From Uloborus plumipes (taxonomy: Eukaryota > Arthropoda > Arachnida > Araneae > Uloboridae), in NCBI GenBank assembly GCA_038373865.1, contig JAXGGA010004716.1, positions 21,237-85,236 of the forward strand: a stretch of DNA of 64,000 nucleotides, in the 5' to 3' direction. A program made the position numbers and the translations under genes. The stretch's first letter is position 1. Every line of letters begins with the position of its first letter. Under the pieces are notes generated by a model. It was not told where the DNA came from. It ran no database searches and saw nothing but the letters and a program-made list of their open reading frames with translations. Positions 1-11,559 of the stretch are shown piece after piece.

Positions 1-283
1 GGTCTCTTAAGTTTTAATCGCAAATTTTTCATTGTTTTGTGTTAGGATAATTTTTCAATGAAGATTTTATCTCTAAAATTAAGTTAGGGAGTCAGTATAA
101 AAATTTAGGATTCGTATTTTTTGACTTTTTTTTTTTTCGTTTTAAAGTTTGAATACGTCTGCACGTCATTTTGAGCATTTTTGTTTTCAATTCAAAGTAC
201 GCATCTAGGACGTATGGCTGCAAAAAAAAAAAGTTATAAATATGTAGATTAAAACGCGCAAAAACCCTGTACTGTACATTATA

Positions 284-936
284 CAGGGTGTCCACTCCTA
301 TCGTAGCCCAATAGCTAATTTCTAAACCGTTAGAGATAAGCATATAGTTTATTTAGGAAAAAATCTCCAAATTACGAAAGGAATTTTGGGTCTATTCAAT
401 GTTTTTCAAAAAATCAAATTTTGAAAGAGTCACGAAATTTAAATTTTTATACAGCCCCCCAGTCCTATCAATCATATTTAGTAAAACATTCTCGACACTA
501 TAACGATTAAAACTTTAAAAAAAATCACTGTTCTTACGACAAAAATTGACCGAGTTATGACGTTTTGAAAAATCAAGATTTTAAAGGATTTCGCATACGG
601 TCTCTTAAGCGATTTCTCGATGACGTCATGAAATAATGCAAAATCTTGATTTTTCAAAACGTTATAACTCGATCAATTTTTGTGGTAGAACAGTGATTTT
701 TTTTTAGTTTTAAACGTTACAGTGTCAAGAATGTTTTACTAAATATGATTGACAGGACTGGGGGGCTATATAACAATTTAAATTTCGTAACTCTTTCAAA
801 ATTTGATTTTTTGAAAAACATTGAATAGACCCAAAATTCCTTTCGTAATTTGGAGATTTGTTCCTCAATGAACTATATGCTTATCTCTAACGGTTTAGAA
901 ATTAGCTATTGGACCACGATAGGAGTGGACACCCTG
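284..936. mobile_element. TA-flanked foldback MITE, family 1 copy 1
   Basis: The two halves are near-complete inverted repeats of each other, meeting near 605-625, where a TGACGTCA sits. Ends read CAGGGTGTCCAC and GTGGACACCCTG, each flanked by TA, as in mariner-type insertions. The second copy at 25937 has exactly the same length (653 bases). No coding capacity. Confidence 0.9.
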
Positions 937-1766
937 TATGTAAACTATGCCGAAAAACAGCGAAAACTAACTCCAAGTATATGTAAAATTAATTTCCCAT
1001 AGCCACGGGGGGGGGGGGGGGGGCAATGGATACCCTCCTGAGCCCCCAACTGAAGGGCCTGTGCTCCTTTACTTACAACAATAAGCAAGAATTCAACTAA
1101 GAGAATTAGAAATGTATGTAATATGTTGCTATTAAGAGACAAGGTGAGGGGAGGGAGGCAAATCGAAGTGAATTTTAGTCTGGCAGATGGAAAGATAAAT
1201 GCACCACAGAAAATAACTTAAGAAGATTTGTAGTACGATTCACTCTAGGTTATACGATACAAAAATATATTTTCCATCTTTCACTTCTTATCCAAGAACG
1301 TATGTAATTTCTGGAATGCTATAAGTAAGCGTTAAGAATAAAAACAAACTAACAGAAGAACCATAAATGAATCGTATGCCGGAAAAGAATATCATCCAGA
1401 TATCTCTGGAAAAAAATGTCAAGAGATGCGAAGAACAAATGGTAAAATTACAGGGACTGAAGTGGACAATAGCTGAAACATTTTCTTCGACTATATGAGG
1501 AAAAATACTTCTAGGATTTTTTTTTTTTTTTTTATGTTGCATGAAATGCATTCATAGACAATTGCTAATCTTTGAGGAATGCTTTATTGATTGTACTGAT
1601 AAACATGATAATTGCAAAAGTTAGATTAAGAAAGTTCCGACTTGTGTGAAAATGTACAAAATAAAGTATTGGGTTCACGAAAAATTTGTCCAAAATTTCA
1701 ACCAACAATTCTTTTTTATTCATTCATGAACCAATTTCGTCCGAATTTTTCATGATGGCTCTGTAC
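937..1766. other. Non-coding stretch
   Basis: AT-rich DNA with a G homopolymer near 1007-1023 and a T run near 1518-1534. I see no gene or bounded repeat in it. Confidence 0.6.
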
Positions 1767-1768
1767 TA

Positions 1769-2402
1769 GGGTGGGGCGAAAAATAAAACGTTTTTCAGAT
1801 CAACTTCTAATAGTTGCCAAAAGTTGTCTTTGGTGATATTTAGCTTTTGTGCAAAATTTGAGAAAAATCGGTCAATATCTTCAGGGGGCGCTGCGATCGC
1901 AAAGTTTTACCATAGCTTTGTTATGGATTTTATGGTTAAAATATCAAAAAAAATGCCTTTAGCTAGTCTCTTTGCGTTTTTTTTACTCAAAATATGTTTT
2001 CATGCATTAAAAGCATATGAAATGACTCACAAACATTATTTTGTAGGATATATTTATATTTAAAAAAAAATCACTTTTTTCACGTTTTTGTTTCTTTTTA
2101 AATGTTTGAAATATAAATATATCATATAAAATAATTTTTTGTGAGTTATTTAATATGCTTTGAATGCATGAATATATCTTATGAGTAAAAAAAATGCAAT
2201 GAGATTAGCTAACGGCATTGTTTTTCACATTTTAACCATAAAATCCCGATAAAAGCTATGATAAAACTTTGCGATTGCAGCGCCCCCTGAAGATATTAAC
2301 CGATTTTTCTCAAATTTTGCACAAAAGCTAACTATCATCAAAGACAACTTTTGGCAACTATTAGAAGTTGATCTGAAAAACGTTTTATTTTTCGCCCCAC
2401 CC
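1769..2402. mobile_element. TA-flanked foldback MITE, family 2 copy 1
   Basis: Ends GGGTGGGGCGAAAAAT and its reverse complement ATTTTTCGCCCCACCC are flanked by TA. The arms are about 300 bases long and meet near 2070-2100. A second copy at 49953-50575 sits inside a hAT-like element. Non-coding. Confidence 0.9.
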
Positions 2403-2687
2403 TACTCTGTACCGCTTGCTCGTATACTGTACAAAAGTACGCTTGTGTATATATGGTTCAGCTGCATTCATGAAAGTTTCAAAAACGTTTCTGAGTGGGT
2501 TAAAAAGCTCTATCTGTAATTAAAAATTTTCCATGTGTATTTCAGAATTTTTTTTCCTAAATTATTCAGTAACTATTTTGAGTACTTCTTTTTAAATTTA
2601 CATGCATTGCAGCCGCCATATGTATTGAGAAACTTTTTATTTTTTCCCCAGTTTATTCAGTATTTAAGATATAAAAATATATATACA

Positions 2688-4214
2688 CTAGCAAAAATAC
2701 CCGGCTTTGCCTGGGTCAGTAATACTATTGAGAAACAATTTATACTCACCTTCGTTTTTTTTCCCTGAACTGAACGAACTCAAAACACACCGCACCACTT
2801 TGACGATTTTTAAAATGTCGCCTAATTTGCGGTAACTGTTTTGTTATACATAGGATAATTTTTCTCCCCTCCCTACTTTATGAAAATACACTAAGTATTA
2901 TTATGTCACTAATTTTTGTCACAGAGAAATAGTCATCAAATGCTGAGATACTATTGCTGACCATAAATTGACGTTAAAAGTTTTTGTCCTTGTTGATTTC
3001 GAAATTAATAGGGAACATTTGACAATTTTTTGTGCAAAAGCGGAAATTAATGGTAATTTTAGTCTTGTTTAAAGGTTTTATTAATTTAGTATGCGGATTA
3101 CTTTACGTTTTGACATAATGTTAAAAAGGTTTTTAATGGATACACACGGAATCGGCCAACAAAAGAAAAAAAACTTAACTTTTCAAATGTGGAAGTATTA
3201 TATCGATGATTAAGATTTTGCCGCAGTCGATAAATATCAGACAATAATCATTTTATTTTGGTTACGTCGTGTAAGAAGTAAAGTATTATTACGTAGTCTT
3301 TGGCACAGAAACTGGTGTCAGTTGAAAAAATCGCCGGAAATCTCAGTTATTAAAATCTTCTTGCAACAAATTTGGCAAAATTCCTGTTCAATTGGATACT
3401 AAGCAACTGCCCAATTGTAAGTACCCCGAGAAAGTGTCCAATCAACGCAAATAAATTTAAGAAATGCCGTTAAGTTGTATTTAAAGCTCCATCAAATTGG
3501 AAAATAATGAACCTAATCCATTTATTAGATGCCAATCTCTTTAAAGCGATTACGTTATACCGATACTCTAAAACACATAAACTCGCGAAAATAATTGATG
3601 CAGTGAACAATCTACTAATAAAGGAATACAATTTGTCCAACAAAATAATATTTGCACGTTTCAAAGCACATTAAAAAACACATTGCTTAAGGATAAATAT
3701 TCTATTTACAACTAAGATTACAGTTGTTACAAAATGTTTTAAAATACAAATCATGGTAAAAGCTCGTTAGAAAGCGGGCGCGCGAGCGTTTCCAATGTCT
3801 ATGTAAAAGCCTGGATATTAACCCTGAAGTTGAAAAAAAAATTACTTTTTGATTTGACTGGAGAAAAGCCTTGAAAATTTAATGCGAAAAGTAGAAATGA
3901 TACACGCAATTCTAGCTATCGACAGGAAGTTGAGATGATGCACTAAATACTGAATTAGTTTGTTGGAAGCCTTCGCGGATTTATACGAAAAATGTACCTT
4001 AAATTGGAATGAAAAACGCGCTACCAATCGAACTTTTTCAAATATCGTTATAAACTATAGCCTATGTGTTATTCTGATGTATAAGCTACATTATGGTAAA
4101 AGTTTCATTAAAATCCATTCAGTAGTTTTTGCGTGAAAGAGGAACAAACATACATCCATCCATCCAAACATCCATACTAACTTTCGCATATATAATAGTA
4201 GTAAGATATATAGA
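2688..4214 (-). mobile_element. Helitron-like element, non-autonomous
   Basis: Read on the minus strand, it starts TCTATATATCTTACTACT after an A (4215) and ends with a GC-rich hairpin (CCCAGGCAAAGCCGGG) followed by TTTTTGCTAG before a T. TC start, hairpin, CTRR-type end and insertion between A and T are the Helitron hallmarks. No Rep/helicase coding is visible in the 1.5 kb body. Confidence 0.75.
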
Positions 4215-5118
4215 TATGAAATATTTTTTTCCATTTTATTTCGGCAATGTGCATCGTTAATTTAGCTGCTATTAATTTCGAAGAGTTCCGATAGGTGGCT
4301 ATATGATCCGTATTTCTTGAAGTTCGTTTTTGCTCTATATTGAAAACTAAAAAACGCTGGGCATTGAGTGTTGTGGGGGTGTTGATTTTACTTAAGAAAA
4401 TCAGACAATAGCTAATTGAAGTACGGAACTCAGCCGACAATATATCAATAGAAATGTTTTTATTGTCACATAAAAAATAACAGTCTTCAAAGAGGCTATA
4501 AATTTTTTTTTGAAAATGAAATAGTGCTTTTGGGTTCATATACAGGTTAGACTATGGTAAAAACGAAAACAAACAAATAGCAGGGTGAAGAAAGAAATGA
4601 GTATTACGTAGTAGTGGTGCGGCATCGGTGTGAAAACATAGATGTTTCTAAACATCGTTGTTCAAAATTAAAGCATCGATGGTACCGATGAATTGACCCA
4701 AGTACATCGATGTTTTAAAGCATCGATGTTCTGAAACTTCGAACTTTTAAGTGAAACCCAAATAACAAACCGTAAAAAATGTTTTAACCCTCGTGGGTCC
4801 CTCCCATTTCAGTTACACTCAAGACCTAAGGTAATTGAAGTGCTTTCTAAGTACATAAGTAAAATAAAATTGTTTTCTCTTTCTTTTTGTAAATCAACTT
4901 GTTGAGAGCGGAGAACAATAATGCAGTTTCGTGGAAAACTGTAATAAAAAACTCATGTTTATATATTTGAGGAAAACTTTTAGAAACATTCAATATTATT
5001 TCTAACAGTGCGCTGGAGGAAAGAAATGCGAACGTTCCTGCAATTTAAGTTGACTTATAATATTAGACAACTAACAATTGAAATCTCTTGCCGATATAAT
5101 TGAGCTCGCAGTAACTAA
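4215..5118. other. Non-coding stretch with a piggyBac-type end remnant
   Basis: At 4794-4845 a TTAA followed by CCCTCGTGGGTCCCTCCCAT, then a stretch matching the right end (inverted) of the element at 30599-31161, is a solo terminal remnant. A cluster of CATCGATG-type palindromes lies at 4625-4735. Nothing else recognised. Confidence 0.55.
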
Positions 5119-5789
5119 TTCGTATAAATTAATAAAACGAAGAATATGTGTGTGTGTGTGGTTGGGTGTGTATGTTCCCTATACAAATACAGTTTACGTC
5201 GGATCTGGACCGAATTTGACAGGGAGGTACTTGGGCACCCGGGAAGAGGGGGGGGGGGGGGTTTGAACACCAAACAATTACACAACGTTTCGAATTTTAA
5301 TATAAGGACTCCAAAATGGCGTAAAATGGCTCTTTCCACCCGAAATAATTAAAGGATCTTTTCTATTTTGTTCTCATTGGAAAGCTCGCAAAAAATACTT
5401 TTTGGAGGGATTTCCTTCCAGAAGTTTTAAAAACTTTTAACTTCAAACTTTACCCAAAAAAAGGATACAGTCGTTTTTAAATTTTTAAAAAGCAATTTTA
5501 AATCGGCTGCACGAGCGTGAAAGAAATTAAATAGCATGAAAGAAATCACTGATGAGAAAAAGGTGTTGCCATTTTTTCTTGATTATGAGTAAATAAAGTT
5601 CCTGCTTTTGCTTTTAGGCGTTACCTAAAAATATTGCATAAAAAAAGTTTGTGACAATTGATGCGTTTTCGTACTGCGTGCCGGTAAGCTATTAACGTTA
5701 ATCTAATCGGGACTTTTAGACACACGCACCACTTGATATAACTTTTATTCTCAAGGTAGATCCCGTGCAGAGCCGGGCCACGCAGCTAG
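5119..5789 (+). mobile_element. Helitron-like element
   Basis: It begins TCGTATAAATTAATAAAACG, holds a (GT) run and a G homopolymer near 5249, and ends with CCGTGCAGAGCCGGGCCACG, then CAGCTAG before a T. The terminal 100 bases match the minus-strand end at 9347. The left base is T, not the expected A, so the start is less certain. Confidence 0.6.
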
Positions 5790-6000
5790 TAGAAACATAA
5801 AATAGAGCAGCTGGTTCAGGTGATAGTTGCTTACAGTGGCTTACTTTCAGCAAACATTTGTTTGTGAATGTCAAATTTAATATCAATAACGTTTTGTCTT
5901 ACTTTGTAGTTAGTTGTGTAAAGAAACTCTAGCAAGAAGGTATATAAGTGTTCAAACAATCATGCATTTTTAACTATCACGTGTACACTAGGGTGGGCCG

Positions 6001-6622
6001 AAAATAACTTTTTTTTTTATATTTCGATGATGGATAACGCAGAAAAGATGGCATTAGAAGACCAAAGTCACAGAAAAAAATTGAAATTGTTTGGTCAATT
6101 TCTTGATCTGCCATAAGAGCGTTGAAGTTTAGAAAAAATGCAGTTTTTTCGAGATTTTTAGCAAATTATGAAAAGATTTTTTTTCTACGTTCGATAACGG
6201 GGTAGGGTTGAAAATGTGCCAATGGAGACATAGTAATTCCATAAAAAATGAAGGTCTGTGGTGTAATTCCTTCCTTTTCCAAAAATGCCAAGAAGATATG
6301 GCAATTTCCTGTTTTTTTCTACGTTTTAAATTAAATTTTGCCAAAACGTTAAAATACTGTTTTCGCCGTACTTATGTGAAATAACTACAATGTCTGTCCC
6401 ATATAATTCATTTTTAGATGCTGGGAGCTAAAAAGTTTTAAAAAATAATATCCTAAAAATCTCAAAAAACTGCATTTTTCCCAAACTTCATCAACGCTTT
6501 TGCGGTGACCAAGAAATTGACCAAAAAATTTCAAATTTTTTCACACCTTCTCCGCATCCTTCAATCGCACCTTCTCCGCATTACCCATCATCGAAATCAA
6601 AAAAGTCCCTTTCGAACCACCC
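6001..6622. mobile_element. TA-flanked foldback MITE, family 3
   Basis: Terminal GGGTGG and CCACCC lie in matching contexts (TACACTA left, TAGTGTA right). Long diverged arms match, for example TTTCGATGATGG on the left and CCATCATCGAAA on the right. Related in its ends to family 2. Non-coding. Confidence 0.8.
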
Positions 6623-8506
6623 TAGTGTACATGGGGAAAAGTATGCTGGATTAAAAGAAATGCTTCAAAAAAAAAAAAAAAAAAAACGGGAAAATACCCA
6701 TCAAAAAAATTAATCCAGATTCTTCTATTTTTCTTGAAAAAAAAAATGTTTTTTATACGCAGTGATTCAAGAACAATTAAAAACAACTAAGCTTGTCTCC
6801 TGTTAAAATTAACGAGGATTTAATGTCACATTGGAAGATATAAAATGTTTCTCTGATTAAAAAATAAATCTTTGCCGAGGGCATTAATTAAATTCTATTC
6901 TATTGTAAGAACGATCAACTCTTCAAGAATTGGAATGATTTGAATAAAGATGTTTTTTATCATTCAAACACCTTTTGTTTTCCCCACGTTTTTATAATAA
7001 TACTGCTCCAACGTACTTCAACAATTTTAAATTCTAAAGAAAGCTGGGCACGAAAAATAACCTGAAGTTATTATTCTGGAGATAAAACTATCGGGGTGAA
7101 GAAAAACAAGATTTAATACACATTTAATTCAGCATTTTGCATTTCGTTTTTTTATTTTAGAAGTGAAGATTAATATTAAAAGGATGCTAGAAAACTTTCT
7201 CAAATTTGTATTTTTCATAAAGGAAAAACGTGTCTATTTTGCTCCAGGCAGGAAAAAACAATTTTTCTCTTCTTTTTTCACCATAAATTTGCTTTGAAAG
7301 TTAGTAATGATAAACCCTTTGTTTAAACTATAAAAACCGTAAAGGTATTGTGAAACTTTTAATCATTAATTTGATCGCTACAATTATTTTTAATTGGTTT
7401 AATATCCTAAATTTTGAAAGACAAAAAAATTGCAAAAATTTTCCACTTTTTAAGGTTTAAATTAACAGCTCAAAATGAAGAATAATGTTTCCACGCCGGT
7501 TGTATCCAAAATCGATTTGTCTTTCTTTATGTACAATAATTTTCCTTGTTCATTTTGAAACAATTAAGTAGTTACCTTAACTATTTCACTTTGCCCCACA
7601 TTCCCCTACTACTGTATAAAAAAAAAGGCGAGTCACCACCAATATGTATTTCCGTAAATTTCTCTTATACAGTTTTGTATATCCATCTCTTGAATTCAAA
7701 ATTCAATTTTTATTGTGTACTGTAATTTGTTCCTGAACATTGTCTCAAAATTAAGTTTTTAAAAATAGTTTTATAATTACTGTTATTTCTTATTGTTTCT
7801 GGCAAAAAAAAAAAAGAAGTAATTATTTACTCTAATTCTACATTGTTTTTGGCAACACGTACAGTAAAATGTGAACATTATGACAGAGAAAGTGCAATAA
7901 GAAACAGTCTTTGAAAATTAGGATTTCTCTGCTCAGCTAAATTGTTCGTTAACTTTCAAACACTTTTATTATCACTGCAATGATTAAATCGGTTTCGTTT
8001 CTATTCTACTCTTCGTAAATTTCTCTCCTGGCCACGATCCATCTGTGTTTTCTGGTTCTATCTCATATTTATTACAGCAGTGCTCAAATTCATTTTGCCG
8101 CCGCATCTTTCTAAAACAGTTTCCTGGATTCGATCAAAGTAGACAAGAGGTAAATTATTTCGGTACCGAAATAATGTACATAACATGAAAATAAATTTCG
8201 GTGTTAGATCATAAAATGAAGTCTGCGTTTATTGTTTGAAGCACTTGCACGACGGCAGTGAGAAAAAAGTCTCAGAAAAGGTAGTCTTTTTTTTATCCTA
8301 TGAAACATCGCTAAAATTTACTAAAGTTACTATTGGAGTTATGAGGAAATATAAAAATTTAGATTTTGCAACTTACTAACAATAGATTTTTCAAATTTAA
8401 AAATTGCATAATCTAGTAGAACACCGGTAACTCGACAATTATTTTTCAATTATTGGTAGAATGTTAATTTCAACGACTGAAAACCTCTCTAACTTGAAAA
8501 CACTTT
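6623..8506. other. Non-coding stretch
   Basis: AT-rich sequence with A homopolymers near 6666 and 7805. I see no gene, splice-bounded exon or bounded repeat. Confidence 0.6.
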
Positions 8507-8655
8507 AAGGGCCCTGCTCCACATTGACGTAAAGCAGAAAAATAAAGCAGAAGCTTAAAATGGAGCAAATAGTGTTCCTACGGAAAGTACCCGGATTTTC
8601 GGTTTCTGCCTTCTGTTTCGGTCGCGTTTTACGCTGATGTGGAGCAGGGCCCTTA
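8507..8655. mobile_element. Small MITE
   Basis: About 149 bases bounded by terminal inverted repeats AAGGGCCCTGCTCCACAT and its complement ATGTGGAGCAGGGCCCTT. The target duplication could not be settled. Confidence 0.75.
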
Positions 8656-9346
8656 CAGTACTCTTTACGTCGACATCCACTTGCTATTTCAGTCCACTTT
8701 TTGCTACCGATATTCTTTCACATTAACCATTTCGGAGAATTCCGCTGTTTATGGGTCATTCAATTCATAGTTTTTCAGAAATAGCTCTTTTTCAGAATTA
8801 TCACTAGTGCCCAGAGGTGACAGCCCCCACACTTTGCTATTGGTGCAATCCCAGAGCTAGGGAGGGGTTAAAGAAATGTACCCAGTGCAGTCCAGAAGAG
8901 AAACAAGGCAACACCAGCACAGCATACGTCTTTAAAACAAAGGCTTTGCTCTATGACAAGAATTTGTGGTCTCTTTTCAAAAACTGTGGATATATTCCTT
9001 TTTAAGTTTTTCAAATTTCCCTATTTTGTTCTTTTCAAACAAACAAAGAAAGAAAGAAAGGAAAAATCTGAAATTATTTTTTATGACGTAAATGGTAAGC
9101 ACAAGTAAATAAGCCACACAGAAAACACTACTCTAGATGAAATTATTGAACCTGGGTAAAATTGTGTACCTAAAATTAATACTGTTTTACAAAAAAAAAA
9201 AAAAAAAAAGAGTAAAAGAAACAAAGAAAACTTGCGTTGTTTTTAAATGGAAATAAGTCATCTTATTTCGTTACTTGTTTGGTCCAAAAGAGCGTCTTTT
9301 CTGTTTCAAAAGGAATTAGGTCATTTTTTCTCCTTTAATTTTTTAA
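8656..9346. other. Non-coding stretch
   Basis: Contains GAAA repeats near 9043-9060 and an A run near 9190-9208. The slightly GC-richer patch at 8810-8940 has no splice-bounded coding match I recognise. Confidence 0.5.
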
Positions 9347-9957
9347 CTAGCTGCGTTGCCCGGCTTTGCACGGTCTACCTTGAAAATAAAAGTTATGGCA
9401 AGTGAAGGGAATCTAAAAGTTCCGATTAGATTAAAGTCTAAATTTCGCCATCACGCAGCACGAAAAAGTAACTAATTGCCAAAATAAATAAGTAAATAAA
9501 TAAATAGGAAAAGTTTTAAATCCCCCCGTTACAGGAAAAGCCTCAAAGCAAAAGCTAGAATTTTACTTGTTCACACATAAAGAAAAAATGGCAACATGTG
9601 TTCAACTTTTTCTTGTCGACTTCTTTCCAACGCTTCCTAAATACTAAATGCCTAATTCATTTGCTTCGCTACCGTCGATATTGGTTCCACTTTAAACGCC
9701 ACCTTGCGGCTTCACCAATGCAAAATTTAATTTTTTCATTGGTTGGTTTTTAAATTTAAATATGAACCAATCATTAATTTCTCTTTCTCAAAGAACTCTG
9801 GTAGATGACAGTGCTTTGTGAACCAAACACGAAATTTTGTTCTGTGCTAAAAACCAGAAAGTAGCAGGCATTTAGTATTTAGGAAGCATTGCTTCTTTCA
9901 CGCTAGTTATTATTAGCCACGCGCAGACGGTTTTTATTTATCTACTTTAAAATTTAC
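9347..9957 (-). mobile_element. Helitron-like 3' ends (two) around a MITE
   Basis: Two minus-strand termini occur: CTAG at 9347 with GCGTTGCCCGGCTTTGCACG behind it, and CTAG at 9957 with GTGACCCGTGCGGAATTCCG behind it. The first matches the 3' end at 5789. A corresponding 5' start in the same orientation lies at about 15683, so one Helitron may have been split by the nest at 11466-15493. Confidence 0.5.
9628..9891. mobile_element. MITE with 8-base TSD, family 4 copy 1
   Basis: Terminal repeats CAACGCTTCCTAAATACT and its near complement AGTATTTAGGAAGCATTG, flanked by an exact 8-base duplication CTTCTTTC (9620-9627 and 9892-9899). An 8-base TSD suggests a hAT-type source. Second copy at 19111. 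Confidence 0.85.
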
Positions 9958-11461
9958 TAGGTGACCCGTGCGGAATTCCGCAAAAAAAAAAAAAAAAAAA
10001 AACTCTAAACTTAAAATTTAATACGACAATTTGTATTGGCTTCATTTGCACAACATCGCCATCTACTGCCGTCGTTCTGACAACTTTTCAAAGAGATCAA
10101 AGACACGTTCACTTTTACAACTACTACAAAAGTGATACCCTATATTAAAATCAAATACCCAAGGCTACTACTAAACTAAATACTAACGTTATCGCAAAAC
10201 TACCATAGTATTTTGAAACAATAAAAGTTACAATTAAGGTTTACCGAGCTAAGCCTTGGCTTGAAATGTCGCATTTAAAATTGATTTGAACAACAATGGT
10301 ATAACGATTTTAACAGTTGAGCAAAAAATTTAACTTTCTCAAACTTCAATCGCTTATAAGTCGCTTAAACGTGGATTTTCGAGATTCTCGTTACGCGGCG
10401 CTAGCGGAGAAACGTTCTAAAGAACGCATTTTTTTTAATCTTTCGAATGAAATCAAAATGGAGACGATACGACAATTATTTCGCTAGATAGAGTAAATTT
10501 TGTGCCCAAAAATTGAAGTTCGAATAAAAAACGAACCGACACTTTTTAGAGGGTGGGTCTAATTTTCGTCAATAGCCCGCGGGAAAAGCTTCAAAATCAT
10601 AAATTTTCTTGCAATTCGATAAAGAAATGAGCGAGTTTCGACCGGGTATAGGATTCAGCTTAGAGAAATAATATATGGAGATTTTTAATAACTTAAAAAC
10701 GCCTGTAGGGCAATTCCATAGAAATGTCAACCTCAGCCAAAGAAAAAGAAATACTGAAGTGAAAAAAGTATCAAAAAATAAATAAATAAAAATCATACAA
10801 CACAAGAAGTTAAAAAAAATTGAAAAAGTATTGTAATTATCACTGAGATTAGCCATAATAAAAAGTTTGTAATGTGTTTACTGCTTGTTTTACGATGGTT
10901 AAGTTAGTCACACTCCATCTTGAGTAAAACTGACACTTAAGACTAAAAAAAATTAAGATTTAATAAATGTGTTTTATGTTTTTAAAAGCCAACTTTAAAC
11001 ATTTTTCAAATATGTCATTCAATTTTTTAACACTTGCTAAACTTTGAGAAATTTTTGCCTCACAACATGAGCATTAATTTTCAAGGTTGCAAAAATGTTA
11101 CGTTAGTCACGCTGCTATTTTGGTTGAAAAAATATCTAATGTCAGTGATTTTATTTTAAATTCTTAGCAGAAATGATGCATAGATAGCATGCACATTGTA
11201 AATCCACCAGCATAACTAAAAAATATTTTTTATTCCTGGAGTTACAAGTTAAAACAGTTACAAAATCAGCTCTGAATGTTACGTTAGTCATTATGGAATG
11301 ACTCTGTATCTCTTTTCTACGCGAAATCAGCAATTTTCAAAACCGTAGACAGGAAATTTGCTTAACGGGTATTTTTCCTCATCTTTGCAATGAGATTATA
11401 ATCGAGAAGAGCCGACATTTATTTCGGGTTGAGACAGTCATTTTACACCATTTTTAAGTCC
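9958..11461. other. Non-coding, possible Helitron body
   Basis: No gene recognised. By position it would be the interior of the minus-strand Helitron whose 3' end is at 9957. An A run lies near 9984-10002. Confidence 0.4.
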
Positions 11462-11559
11462 TTAACCCATTAATGCCTGACATTTTTTCCCCCAAAGATA
11501 TTTTGTATACTGGTTACAAACAGTGTTTAATGGACAGGAAAAATAATGAAAAAAATATT

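Noticed and set aside
265..285. Candidate TM7 exon start (acceptor-like CAG followed by a Gly-Phe codon pair on the minus strand)
   Set aside because: The frame reaches a stop after five codons and lies at the edge of a MITE.
1007..1023. G homopolymers (also near 5249, 34640, 49037, 51643) as quadruplex signals
   Set aside because: Single runs next to transposon or low-complexity sequence; no multi-tract arrangement, and length is prone to sequencing error.
8817..9005. GC-richer patch with a Cys-containing short frame
   Set aside because: No splice-site pairing, no family resemblance and composition that fades at once into AT-rich DNA.
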